Origin: CF-161 sp035259145
Lineage (GTDB): Bacteria; Chloroflexota; Dormibacteria; Dormibacterales; Dormibacteraceae
Length of the DNA stretch: 27,043 bases
Direction: 5' to 3'
Assembly: GCA_035259145.1 (NCBI GenBank)
Contig: DATFWQ010000277.1
Coordinates: 1 to 27,043, forward strand
Position numbers and translations under genes: made by a program. Position 1 is the stretch's first letter. Every line of letters starts with the position of its first letter. Of this stretch, positions 1-7,157 are shown one piece after another. Under the pieces are notes generated by a model that saw nothing but the letters and a program-made list of their open reading frames with translations, was not told where the DNA came from and did no database searches.

Positions 1-105
1 CGTGAGTCCTCGCGGTTTGCCGTCGGCCTCGCTGGCCGTGACGATCGCCACCCCGGACGGGAAGCAGGCCATGATGTCGCGGTAAAGCTGCTGGGTGACG
101 GGCAC
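1..105 (-). CDS. Flavin reductase-like domain protein (5' end only)
   Basis: Reading the minus strand from a GTG at 105 gives 35 residues that run off the window edge without a stop. They contain a YRDIMACFPSGVAIVTA stretch and then DGKPRGLT. This matches the N-terminus of the flavin reductase-like family (HpaC/DIM6-type FMN-binding proteins), where the conserved FPTGV..VT and G.P.G.T signatures form the start of the FMN-binding split barrel. An in-frame stop lies 36 bases upstream of the GTG, and no other start is available between them. No clear Shine-Dalgarno is seen. The gene is divergent from the acetyltransferase at 154. Substrate and partner enzyme cannot be told from this fragment. 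Confidence 0.6.
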   Translation of the reverse strand, partial: MPVTQQLYRDIMACFPSGVAIVTASEADGKPRGLT

Positions 106-153
106 CGACGAAAGCTTGGCGCCCGGCCGGGCGGTGCGTCAAGACGCCGCGAT

Positions 154-1203
154 GTGCCCTGCTACGATGCCCAGGTGGTGCGGGCGGAGTTCGTCCCGGA
201 GCGCGCATCCCCAGCGGACTGGCGGCGCTATCACGCCTTCCGCCGGCGGTCGCATGAGGAATGGCGGCCGGAGGAGCCGCTGGAGCCGGACGACGTCGCG
301 CAGGCGCTGCTCTGCATGCGCAGCCGCTTCTCCTGGGATCATCACTGGCAAGTCACCCTGGGCAGCCAGGTTGTGAGCGAACTGGGGGCGGAAACGGTGC
401 GTCCCGAGTCGCCCGAGTACGAGACCAACCGCCACCTGCTATGGGCGTGGGTGTGGGTGCTGGAGCCGTACCGGCGGCGCGGCATCGGCCGGGCGTGGGT
501 GCCGAAAGTGCTGGACCTGATGGACGAGCATGGCTGCACGGTCTTATCCATGGGCGCGGAGCAGGAGTCCGGGCACGCCTTCATTCGCTGGCTGGGGGCC
601 GAACCCAAGCTGCGGGAGCGAGAGAGCCGGCTCGACCTTCGCCAGGTCGACTGGCAGATGGTCGAGCGATGGGCGCGGGACGGCGAAACGGCCTCTCCCG
701 AGGCTCGGCTCGAGCTGCACAGCCGGCGCCTGCCCGAACAGCTACTGGACGAGTACAGCCGGGCCAGCAGCGAGCTCCTCAACACCATGCCGTTCGAGGA
801 CCTCGACCACGGCGATATCGTCACCACCGCCGAGCAGCAGCGAGAGTGGTACCAGAGGCTCGACATCAGCGGTTCGTCCCACGACGTCTGCCTGGTCCGG
901 GACCCCGATGGCACGATCGCTGGAATGACAGACGTGCTTCGGCATCCGTACGAGCCTGAGTTCGTCCGCCAGAACTTCACGGGCGTGGATCCGCGGGCCC
1001 GCGGCCGCGGCCTGGGAAAGTGGCTGAAGGCTTCGATGCTGCTCCATGTTCGAAGCGCCTACCCCGAAGTGCGCACAGTGACGACCGAGAATGCCGGCTC
1101 GAACGCTGCGATGCTCGCCATCAACCACGCGCTCGGCTTCGAGCTGACCCGCGAAGTGACCTACTTCCAGGTCCACCGCGACCGGTTGGCCCAGGTCTGC
1201 TGA
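154..1203 (+). CDS. Two-domain GNAT N-acetyltransferase, copy 1
   Basis: The 349-aa protein has two GNAT folds in tandem. The first spans roughly residues 10-165, with the acetyl-CoA loop RRRGIG at 107-112. The second spans roughly 200-345, with loop RGRGLG at 283-288, followed by TENAGSN at 311-317 and a MLAINHALGF motif at 320-329. The layout resembles mycothiol synthase-type double GNATs, but the acceptor substrate is unknown. The start is a GTG at 154; in-frame GTGs at 175 and 178 are possible and would line up better with the paralogue. The next gene begins 3 bases after the stop and is a paralogue, so the pair is very likely one transcript produced by tandem duplication. Both acetyl-CoA loops look intact, so both domains could bind cofactor. 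Confidence 0.85.
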   Translation: MPCYDAQVVRAEFVPERASPADWRRYHAFRRRSHEEWRPEEPLEPDDVAQALLCMRSRFSWDHHWQVTLGSQVVSELGAETVRPESPEYETNRHLLWAWVWVLEPYRRRGIGRAWVPKVLDLMDEHGCTVLSMGAEQESGHAFIRWLGAEPKLRERESRLDLRQVDWQMVERWARDGETASPEARLELHSRRLPEQLLDEYSRASSELLNTMPFEDLDHGDIVTTAEQQREWYQRLDISGSSHDVCLVRDPDGTIAGMTDVLRHPYEPEFVRQNFTGVDPRARGRGLGKWLKASMLLHVRSAYPEVRTVTTENAGSNAAMLAINHALGFELTREVTYFQVHRDRLAQVC

Positions 1204-1206
1204 GCC

Positions 1207-2241
1207 TTGACTGAGAGCCAGCGCGAGCTCGTCCCTGGGCTCGCGACTCCGGTCGAGTGGCGGCGTTATCACGCTTTCAGGCGCCGCCGCAACGCGGAGT
1301 GGCGGCCCGACGAGCCGCTGACGCCCGACGCCGTCGCCCAGATGAGGATGCTGGCGCCAGACTCGCGGACGATCAAGAACACCTGGCTGGCCCTACGAGA
1401 CGACGAGATCGTCAGCGTTCTCGAGACCCGGGCGACCCACCCGTCGTCACCGGAATACCAGACCAACCGGCATCTTCTGTCTGCCGAGGTGTACGTGCTG
1501 CGTGAGCACCGGCGGCAGGGCGTCGGGCGCAGGTGGATCCCGAGAGTCGTAGAGATGATGGAACGACACCAGGCAAGCGTGATGACGGCTTCGGCTGAGG
1601 ACGAGCCCGGCCACGCTTTCCTGCGCGGGCTTGGCGCGGCGCCAAAGATGACCGACCGCGAGAGCCGAATGGACATGCGACAGGTGGAATGGGAAATGGT
1701 CGCTCGCTGGGTACGGGAAGGGCAGGCCGCGTCGCCACGATCGCGGTTGCAGCTGTATCGGCACCGCCTTCCCGACGAGGCCCTGGAGGCGTTCTGCGTC
1801 CGCCTCACCGAACTGTTGAACACGGTGCCGTTCGAGGGCCTCGACCACGGCGACATGGTCATGACTGCCGACCACGTGAGGGAGTTCTACGCGAGGCTGG
1901 ATGAGACCGGCTCATCGGTTCACACATGTCTGATACGTGAACCGGACGGCTCGATCTCGGGGTGGACCGACGTCCTGAAGCATCCCTATGAGCCCGGGTT
2001 GATCCACCAGATGTTCACCGGCGTGGATCGGAGGGCCCGCGGCCGGGGCCTGGGTAAGTGGCTGAAGGCCGCCATGCTGGAGCACATCCGGCGGCTCCAC
2101 CCGGACACCCAGGCGATCGTCACCGAGAACGCAGGCTCCAACGCGCCCATGCTCGCGATCAACCACCGACTGGGCTTCCGGCTGCGCCGGACCGTAACCG
2201 TCTACCAGATCGACCGGCAGACCCTGGCCCGTTCAACCTGA
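1207..2241 (+). CDS. Two-domain GNAT N-acetyltransferase, copy 2
   Basis: This 344-aa protein is a paralogue of the preceding gene along its whole length. Shared blocks include WRRYHAFRRR near the N-terminus, a SPEY.TNRHLL stretch, RGRGLGKWLKA and TENAGSNA in the C-terminal half. The first GNAT domain carries HRRQGVG at about residues 100-106 and the second RGRGLG at about 278-283. A TTG start at 1207 is the only start that retains the conserved N-terminal region and lies 3 bases after the upstream stop. No strong Shine-Dalgarno is present, so translation may depend on the upstream gene. A small-molecule, antibiotic or peptide N-acetyltransferase role is possible, but nothing in the sequence names the acceptor. 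Confidence 0.85.
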   Translation: MTESQRELVPGLATPVEWRRYHAFRRRRNAEWRPDEPLTPDAVAQMRMLAPDSRTIKNTWLALRDDEIVSVLETRATHPSSPEYQTNRHLLSAEVYVLREHRRQGVGRRWIPRVVEMMERHQASVMTASAEDEPGHAFLRGLGAAPKMTDRESRMDMRQVEWEMVARWVREGQAASPRSRLQLYRHRLPDEALEAFCVRLTELLNTVPFEGLDHGDMVMTADHVREFYARLDETGSSVHTCLIREPDGSISGWTDVLKHPYEPGLIHQMFTGVDRRARGRGLGKWLKAAMLEHIRRLHPDTQAIVTENAGSNAPMLAINHRLGFRLRRTVTVYQIDRQTLARST

Positions 2242-2252
2242 CCAGCCAAAAC

Positions 2253-2345
2253 ACTCTCCCCGCCACGTCGGTGGAGTACCCGGCGAAGCCGGGGGCAGCC
2301 AACTCTCCCCCGCCACGTCGGTGGAGTACCCGGCGAAGCCGGGGG
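2253..2345. repeat. Two direct repeats of about 43 bp with hairpin core
   Basis: Bases 2253-2295 and 2302-2345 are the same sequence except for one extra C in the second copy, with a 50-base period between the identical parts. Each copy contains a perfect hairpin, CCCGGC-GAA-GCCGGG, at 2279-2293 and 2329-2343. The repeats fill the space between the convergent ends of the GNAT pair and the 77-aa minus-strand gene, so they may also act as a terminator. The hairpin core resembles that in the tandem repeat at 23299-23537. Two units with a 6-base gap do not make a CRISPR array. Confidence 0.8.
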
Positions 2346-2362
2346 AGGGGGGCGCCCCGGAC

Positions 2363-2596
2363 CTACGCGGCGCGCGAGTCCAGGTGGCAGGCCAGGCTGG
2401 CGAAGATCTGATCGATCTGCTCGGGTCGGAGGTCGGCCGAAAGGTGAATCTCGACCGTGATGTTCTGGCCCCGCAGCCGGATATTCGGACGCTTACCCGT
2501 GGTGGTTGTGACCGCAAGCCGGCCGCGCTCCGCTTGCTTTCGCAGGTCCTGGCCACGCTGGTTGGCCATGATCGTGAGCAGATAGCTGTCCATCAC
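2363..2596 (-). CDS. Small uncharacterised protein coupled to ArsR-type regulator
   Basis: This is a 77-residue protein that I do not recognise. Its ATG overlaps the TGA of the regulator gene in the arrangement TGATG, which indicates translational coupling and argues that the frame is real. The N-terminal third is charged and could be helical (ANQRGQDLRKQAERGRL). The middle is beta-rich (NIRLRGQNITVEIHLSADL) and the C-terminus looks helical. There is no signal peptide or membrane segment and only one cysteine. The close coupling suggests that it acts with, or modulates, the regulator, but that is inference. Confidence 0.6.
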   Translation of the reverse strand: MMDSYLLTIMANQRGQDLRKQAERGRLAVTTTTGKRPNIRLRGQNITVEIHLSADLRPEQIDQIFASLACHLDSRAA

Positions 2597-3708
2597 TTTC
2601 GCCTCCCGTGCGAGCTTCTGGTTTTTGCGCTGCCGAGATAGTCACCGAGCAGCCCGGACACTTCTGAGAGAGGTCCGGTGCGAAGCGAGTACCGCTTCTC
2701 ACCCAGGCGCACTCGCAGCAGTCCCGCGGCCCGCAGCGCCGCAAGGTGGTGGTGCATCGTCGACTTGCCGAGATCGAGGTCGTCGGCCAGCTCCTGCAGG
2801 GTACAGGGTGACTCGGCCAGCCTGCGGAGGGCCCGCAGCCTGGACTCGTCCGCCAGCACCTTTGCGAGGCGCAAGATACGCCGCCTTCTCGCTTCCTCGA
2901 CCGACGGCGCGAGCGCGTCCTCGCCGACCGGATACTGCATCACCAGGGTGTTCCGGTGGCGGTCGTAGTTGACCCAGGGACGGTTCAAGTACGAGGGGAT
3001 GAGCAGCAGGCGGTCGATTCCGACCTCGGGCGCATACTCGCCGCCATTGGTCGCCTCCTCGACGACTTCGAATAGAGAGCGCTCCTCCGCCATATGCCCC
3101 TTGTGCTCTGCGTCGCGCGTGAGGATCGGGGCGATCTCAGCCCACTGCCCGGAGAACACCTCGCTGTGCCAGCGGTCCAACGTGGCCACCACCATGGCCT
3201 TTGCCCGGTCAGCGTCAGCCCCGAACAGCCTCACCACCTGAGGCACCCACTTCCGGACGACGGGGTCGTCCCGCTCCAGAAGCGAGAGCAGCGGGTCGAG
3301 CTCGCCGTGGCCGGCACCCACCATCGCCTCACGCAGGGCGGCGCCGGGCTGGTGACGGTGGTGGAAGCCGAGCAGCTCCAGCCACACCTCGTCAGGCGGC
3401 ATGGCCTCCAGATGGTCCAGAAAGCCGGGCACGTCGGCCGGCGCCTCCGCCACCAGAGCATCCAGTGCGCACCAGGCATTGCTTGACCCGGGCTGAGAGT
3501 GGAATGGAGCGAGAAGCTCTGTCAGCTGAGAGGAGGCACTGGTTCGTACATCATCGAACCATGCGCAACCGATCTCATAGTCCTTGCATCGAACCGCCGG
3601 GTCTGTGAAGATGTGGAGTCCGGAGAGACTCTCGGCCGCTTCTGAGACGCAGAAGTCGATGTTCGGGACAGTCTGTGGAGACGTTAGCCTCGTGATAGAT
3701 GCGACCAT
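2593..3708 (-). CDS. ArsR-family winged-helix regulator with long N-terminal domain
   Basis: The 371-aa protein carries an ArsR-type winged helix at its C-terminus (about residues 275-345), with LAKVLADESRLRALRRL followed by TLQELADDL and a recognition helix STMHHHLAALRAAGLL at 316-331. The approximately 270 residues before it have no metal-binding cysteine pair typical of small ArsR/SmtB sensors. This long form is common in actinobacteria as DUF5937-like regulators of unknown ligand. The ATG at 3708 sits 8 nt after a near-consensus -10 box, so the mRNA is probably leaderless from this codon. A perfect inverted repeat over the -10 suggests autoregulation. The gene is followed by a coupled 77-aa protein. 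Confidence 0.85.
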   Translation of the reverse strand: MVASITRLTSPQTVPNIDFCVSEAAESLSGLHIFTDPAVRCKDYEIGCAWFDDVRTSASSQLTELLAPFHSQPGSSNAWCALDALVAEAPADVPGFLDHLEAMPPDEVWLELLGFHHRHQPGAALREAMVGAGHGELDPLLSLLERDDPVVRKWVPQVVRLFGADADRAKAMVVATLDRWHSEVFSGQWAEIAPILTRDAEHKGHMAEERSLFEVVEEATNGGEYAPEVGIDRLLLIPSYLNRPWVNYDRHRNTLVMQYPVGEDALAPSVEEARRRRILRLAKVLADESRLRALRRLAESPCTLQELADDLDLGKSTMHHHLAALRAAGLLRVRLGEKRYSLRTGPLSEVSGLLGDYLGSAKTRSSHGRRK

Positions 3709-3709
3709 C

Positions 3710-3731
3710 GAGTTCGATCATAATCGAACTC
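3710..3731. promoter_or_regulatory. Probable ArsR operator (perfect 9+9 inverted repeat)
   Basis: GAGTTCGAT at 3710-3718 and ATCGAACTC at 3723-3731 are perfect inverted repeats separated by CATA. The repeat covers the -10 box and the predicted start of the ArsR-type gene, the usual place for an autorepressor to block RNA polymerase. ArsR-family dimers bind such palindromes. That this regulator binds this site is inference. Confidence 0.65.
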
Positions 3732-3745
3732 TCTGCTCATGTCAA
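3717..3745 (-). promoter_or_regulatory. Sigma70-type promoter of the ArsR-type gene
   Basis: On the minus strand a perfect -35 box TTGACA (3740-3745) is followed by exactly 17 bases and a TATGAT -10 box (3717-3722). The start codon begins 8 bases downstream of the -10 box, placing the predicted transcription start at or next to the ATG. It is the clearest promoter in the window. Confidence 0.8.
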
Positions 3746-3751
3746 GATAGC

Positions 3752-4690
3752 TCAGATCTTTCGGAGCCGGACTTCCTCGAACGAGTGGTCGCGCGCCTTT
3801 CGCAGCACCAGCCGGGCTCGATCGCGGGTGGGACCAATGTTCTCGCGCAGGTTGATTCCGTTGATGTCGGCCCAGATCCGCTTGGCGGTCCCGATGGCGT
3901 CCGCTGTAGAGAGGTCCGCGTAGCGGCGGAAGTACGACCTCGGGTCGCGGAACGCGGTGTCGCGCAAGGTCAGGAAACGTGCGACGTACCACTCCTCGAT
4001 GTCGTCCTCGTCGGCGTCGAGGTAGATGGAGAAGTCGAAGAAGTCAGATACAAACGTGCGGATCGAGCGGCGGCGAGCGCCGTCCGGTGTCTGCAGCACG
4101 TTCAGGCCCTCCACGAGCATGATGTCAGGCTGCTCTACCACCATCTCATCGCCAGGGACGATGTCGTAGACGAGGTGAGAGTAGACAGGCGCCCTGACCT
4201 GGTCGGCTCCCGACTTGAGCTCCGCCATGAACTGCATCAGCCGCCGGAGGTCGTAGCTCTCCGGGAAGCCCTTGCGCTGCATCAGGCCGCGCTCTTCGAG
4301 AACCCGGTTGGGATAGAGGAATCCGTCGGTGGTGACGAGGTCGACTTTCGGGTGGTTGGGCCACCGCGCGAGGAGCTCTCGCAGGATGCGGGCAAACGTG
4401 CTCTTGCCGACGGCTACACTGCCCGCGATCCCGATGATGTAGGGGACCGGCCGGGCCGGTCTACCGAGGAACGTATCCGTCACGTGGTGCAGTCCCTGGG
4501 CCGCGGCCACATAGAGGTTGAGCAGCCGGGACAGCGGCAGATAGACCTCCACCACCTCGTCGAGGGAGACGTACTCGTTGATGCCCCGCAGCGTGACGAG
4601 GTCGGCATCGGTAAGCGTGAGCGGAGTCGCGTCACGGAGGCGAGCCCACTCGGGGCGAGCGAAAGTCACGTATGGCGAGAAGCCGTTCAT
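3752..4690 (-). CDS. coaA: Type I pantothenate kinase
   Basis: This enzyme phosphorylates pantothenate with ATP, the first committed step of coenzyme A synthesis in the cytoplasm. The 312-aa product from the ATG at 4690 has the usual length for CoaA. The P-loop GIAGSVAVGKST lies at 87-98, TTDGFLYPN at 120-128, RKGFPESYD at 139-147, and the C-terminal NLRENIGPTRDRA at 280-292; these are family hallmarks. The frame stays open for 34 codons upstream to 4792, but that extension has no family similarity and would run into the divergent DUF2203 gene. The stop lies 6 bases upstream of the -35 box of the ArsR-type gene, so the two are on the same strand but probably separately transcribed. Confidence 0.93.
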   Translation of the reverse strand: MNGFSPYVTFARPEWARLRDATPLTLTDADLVTLRGINEYVSLDEVVEVYLPLSRLLNLYVAAAQGLHHVTDTFLGRPARPVPYIIGIAGSVAVGKSTFARILRELLARWPNHPKVDLVTTDGFLYPNRVLEERGLMQRKGFPESYDLRRLMQFMAELKSGADQVRAPVYSHLVYDIVPGDEMVVEQPDIMLVEGLNVLQTPDGARRRSIRTFVSDFFDFSIYLDADEDDIEEWYVARFLTLRDTAFRDPRSYFRRYADLSTADAIGTAKRIWADINGINLRENIGPTRDRARLVLRKARDHSFEEVRLRKI

Positions 4691-4775
4691 TGGTGCTCGT
4701 TTCGCGATGGTTTGCAAGCTAACCAGATTCACTCTTCTCAGCGTCAGCGCGACCGTATGCTGCATCGTAGGAGCG

Positions 4776-5180
4776 ATGCCGCCGCCACGCACCTACCGGG
4801 TTCACGAGGCCAATCAGATGCTGCCGAAGGTCCGGCGCCTGGCGGGCCAGATCGTCGAACTCTCGGCCCAGCTTGACGAGCTAACAGACCGCGTTCGCAT
4901 CGCCCAGTACCGGATGGGGCGTCCGGCTGCCAGCACGTCCGATCGAGACCGCTTCGAAGAGAGCACCGCCGCGCTGCGCGGTGCTGAGGATGATCTCGTC
5001 GCTGCGCTCGCGGGCCTGGAGGAGCTGGGAGTTCAGCTCAAAGATCCTCGCACCGGGTTGGTGGACTTTCTCTCCTACCGAAATGGCGAGCTGGTAGAGC
5101 TCTGCTGGCAGCTGGGCGAGGACCGCGTCGCGCACTGGCACCGCATCGGCGAGGGTTTTCCGGGCCGCAAGCCGCTCTGA
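4776..5180 (+). CDS. DUF2203 family protein
   Basis: The 134-residue protein shows the pattern of the DUF2203 family: a YRVHEANQMLP start, a long charged helix, and a conserved C-terminal half with LKDPRTGLVDF at about 92-102, ELCWQLGEDRVAHWH at 111-125 and a final GFPGRKPL. The function is unknown. The conserved Asp, Cys-Trp and Trp-His residues suggest a binding or catalytic site, but I cannot assign one. The ATG at 4776 follows a TAGGAG sequence at 4768-4773 at very short spacing. The frame is open further upstream to 4578, but that part overlaps divergent coaA and is not conserved. Confidence 0.8.
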   Translation: MPPPRTYRVHEANQMLPKVRRLAGQIVELSAQLDELTDRVRIAQYRMGRPAASTSDRDRFEESTAALRGAEDDLVAALAGLEELGVQLKDPRTGLVDFLSYRNGELVELCWQLGEDRVAHWHRIGEGFPGRKPL

Positions 5181-5195
5181 GGGATGCGGCGCTGA

Positions 5196-7073
5196 TCACG
5201 CCCTCTGGGCGGTCTCGACCAGAGCTGCCTTGACCTTCAGCACAAGACCGTCCGGATCCAGGCCGTGCTCGGCCAGAATCTCTGCCTGCCTTCCGTGCGG
5301 CAGGAAGCGGTCCGGCAGGGCAGCCATCCGCACCTTGCCGGCAAGGCCCTGCGGCGCGAGTGCCTCCAGGACGGCGGCGCCGAAGCCGCCGGTGCCGACG
5401 TTGTCTTCGGCCGTCAGGAGCAGACCGTAGCGGATGGCCCAGTCGCTGAGGAGCCGCGGATCGATCGGCTTCAGCCAGCGCGCGTTGATCACGCCGCAGG
5501 CGATGCCCTCTGCCGCAAGCAGGTCTGCGGCCACAGTGGCGACCTCCACCATGCGCCCGATGGCCAGGATGGCCACCTCATCGCCGCGCCGCACCTCCTC
5601 CCAGCGCCCGATCGGGATTGGCTCGACCGGCAGATCAGGCGTCGCGGGGACCGTTCCCCTCGGATAGCGGATTGCGACCGGCCCGTCAGACGACAGCGCC
5701 GTCTCCAGCAGCGCGCACAACTCGGTCGCGTCCGCCGGGGCTGCGATTTTGAGGTTCGGCATCAGCCTCAGGTAGCTCAAGTCGAAGACGCCGTGGTGGG
5801 AAGAGCCGTCGGGGCCGGTGACCCCGGCCCGGTCGATCACGAAGACAACCGGCAGCCGGTGCATGCAGACGTCCATCATCGTCTGGTCAAAGGCGCGCTG
5901 CAGGAACGTCGAATAGATGCAGACGATGGGCCGCTTGCCGCCCATGGCCAGCCCGGCGGCGAACGTCACCGCGTGCTGCTCGCAGATTCCAACGTCGAAG
6001 ATCCGTTCAGGGAACTCCTTGGCGAAGCTGAGCAGCCCGGTCGACGACGTCATGGCGGCGGTGATCGCGACCACGTCCGGGTGGCGCGAGGCAGCTGACA
6101 TGACGGCTTCCGCGAAGACGTTGGTGTACGTGAGCTCAGGGTTGCGTGGCCGGCCCGTGAGCGGGTCGGTGCGAGGACTGACCTGATGCAGCTTGTCGTT
6201 CTCATCGTCGATGGCAGGCGGATACCCCCGACCCTTGTCGGTTACAACGTGGATCACGCTCGGGGCCTTGAGGCGCCGAGCCCGTCCAAGCAGGTCCTCG
6301 AGCGCATCGAGATCGTGGCCGTCTGCCGGGCCGGCGTACTTGAGGCCCAGGCTGTCGAACACCGTGCTGGGCTGTAGGAGCTGCTTCAGAGACTCTTTGA
6401 CCCGGAAGGCCGCTTGATCGGCCTGCGCACCGACCAGCGGAAGGTGGCGGAGGCTGTTCGAGATCTCCTCTTTAAGGCGCTCGTAGCGCGGGTCGATCTG
6501 CAGCTGGGCGAGGTGCCGCGCCAGACCGCCCACAGTAGGCGCGTAGGAGCGACCGTTGTCGTTGAGGACCACCACCAGGTTGGGCGGCTGGAGGTGGGCT
6601 ATCTGGTTGAGCGCCTCATAGGCCATTCCGCCGGTCAGCGCCCCATCGCCGATCACAGCCACCACGTGACCGGGAACGCCACGCCGGAGACGTGCCTCGG
6701 CGATACCCAGCGCGTAGGAAAGGGAGGTGGATGCGTGGCTGTTCTCGACGACGTCGTGAGGACTCTCGGCCCGCGACGGATAGCCGGACAGGCCGCGGGG
6801 CTGCCGCAGCGTGGCGAAGGCACCGGCACGGCCCGTCAGCAGCTTGTGCACGTAGGCCTGATGGCCGGTATCCCAGACGATCACCTCGTCAGGGCTCTCG
6901 AAGACCCGATGCACCGCGAGCGTCAGCTCGACGACGCCGAGGTTCGGCGACAGGTGGCCGCCGGTCTTCGAGACGTGCTCGATGAGAAAAGATCGGATCT
7001 CCGCGGCCAGCTGCTCGAGCTGGCTACGGTTCAGGGTGCGCAGGTCCGAGGGCGAGTAGATCGACTCGAGCAC
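5196..7073 (-). CDS. dxs: 1-deoxy-D-xylulose-5-phosphate synthase
   Basis: Dxs condenses pyruvate and glyceraldehyde 3-phosphate to DXP using thiamine diphosphate and magnesium, the first step of the MEP isoprenoid pathway. Visible signatures are DTGHQAYVHKLLTGR near residues 68-82, the GDGALTGG...NDNGRSYAP thiamine diphosphate/Mg motif at about 142-178, and CEQHAVTFAAG with the transketolase glutamate in the second half. The length of about 625 aa is normal. The NDNGRSYAPTVGG form is typical of actinobacterial-style enzymes. A GTG at 7073 lies 8 nt after a TAGGCT -10-like box and gives the usual short N-terminus before ESIYSP; a TTG at 7079 is the alternative. DXP also feeds thiamine synthesis, which links it loosely to thiD in this window. 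Confidence 0.96.
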   Translation of the reverse strand: MLESIYSPSDLRTLNRSQLEQLAAEIRSFLIEHVSKTGGHLSPNLGVVELTLAVHRVFESPDEVIVWDTGHQAYVHKLLTGRAGAFATLRQPRGLSGYPSRAESPHDVVENSHASTSLSYALGIAEARLRRGVPGHVVAVIGDGALTGGMAYEALNQIAHLQPPNLVVVLNDNGRSYAPTVGGLARHLAQLQIDPRYERLKEEISNSLRHLPLVGAQADQAAFRVKESLKQLLQPSTVFDSLGLKYAGPADGHDLDALEDLLGRARRLKAPSVIHVVTDKGRGYPPAIDDENDKLHQVSPRTDPLTGRPRNPELTYTNVFAEAVMSAASRHPDVVAITAAMTSSTGLLSFAKEFPERIFDVGICEQHAVTFAAGLAMGGKRPIVCIYSTFLQRAFDQTMMDVCMHRLPVVFVIDRAGVTGPDGSSHHGVFDLSYLRLMPNLKIAAPADATELCALLETALSSDGPVAIRYPRGTVPATPDLPVEPIPIGRWEEVRRGDEVAILAIGRMVEVATVAADLLAAEGIACGVINARWLKPIDPRLLSDWAIRYGLLLTAEDNVGTGGFGAAVLEALAPQGLAGKVRMAALPDRFLPHGRQAEILAEHGLDPDGLVLKVKAALVETAQRA

Positions 7074-7081
7074 TACCAACT

Positions 7082-7087
7082 AGCCTA
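7082..7087 (-). promoter_or_regulatory. -10-like box upstream of dxs
   Basis: TAGGCT on the minus strand lies 8 bases before the GTG at 7073. The spacing matches that of the strong arsR promoter and suggests a leaderless dxs transcript. No good -35 box is seen. Confidence 0.35.
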
Positions 7088-7145
7088 ACGCTGGGGCCTC
7101 GCTGACCGTTCCGCTGAAGCGGCTATGGCCTGCCTCTTCGTGCCC

Positions 7146-7151
7146 TAAACT
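7146..7151 (+). promoter_or_regulatory. -10-like box upstream of metY
   Basis: TAAACT ends 6 bases before the metY ATG, and no Shine-Dalgarno fits between them, so a leaderless transcript is likely. The -35 region is poor. Confidence 0.4.
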
Positions 7152-7157
7152 CGCGAC

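Noticed and set aside
106..153. Strong divergent promoter between the flavin reductase and GNAT genes
   Set aside because: TTGACG occurs on the minus strand but no -10 box follows at 16-18 bases, and the plus strand has no match.
2253..2345. Possible CRISPR array
   Set aside because: Only two units with a 6-base spacer and no cas genes.
3584..4876. Plus-strand open frame of 430 codons
   Set aside because: It lies antisense to coaA and the start of the arsR-type gene, has no recognisable domain, and arises from GC-rich codon bias.
5265..7088. Long plus-strand frames opposite dxs
   Set aside because: They mirror the dxs coding frame and carry no family motif; dxs itself is complete and conserved.
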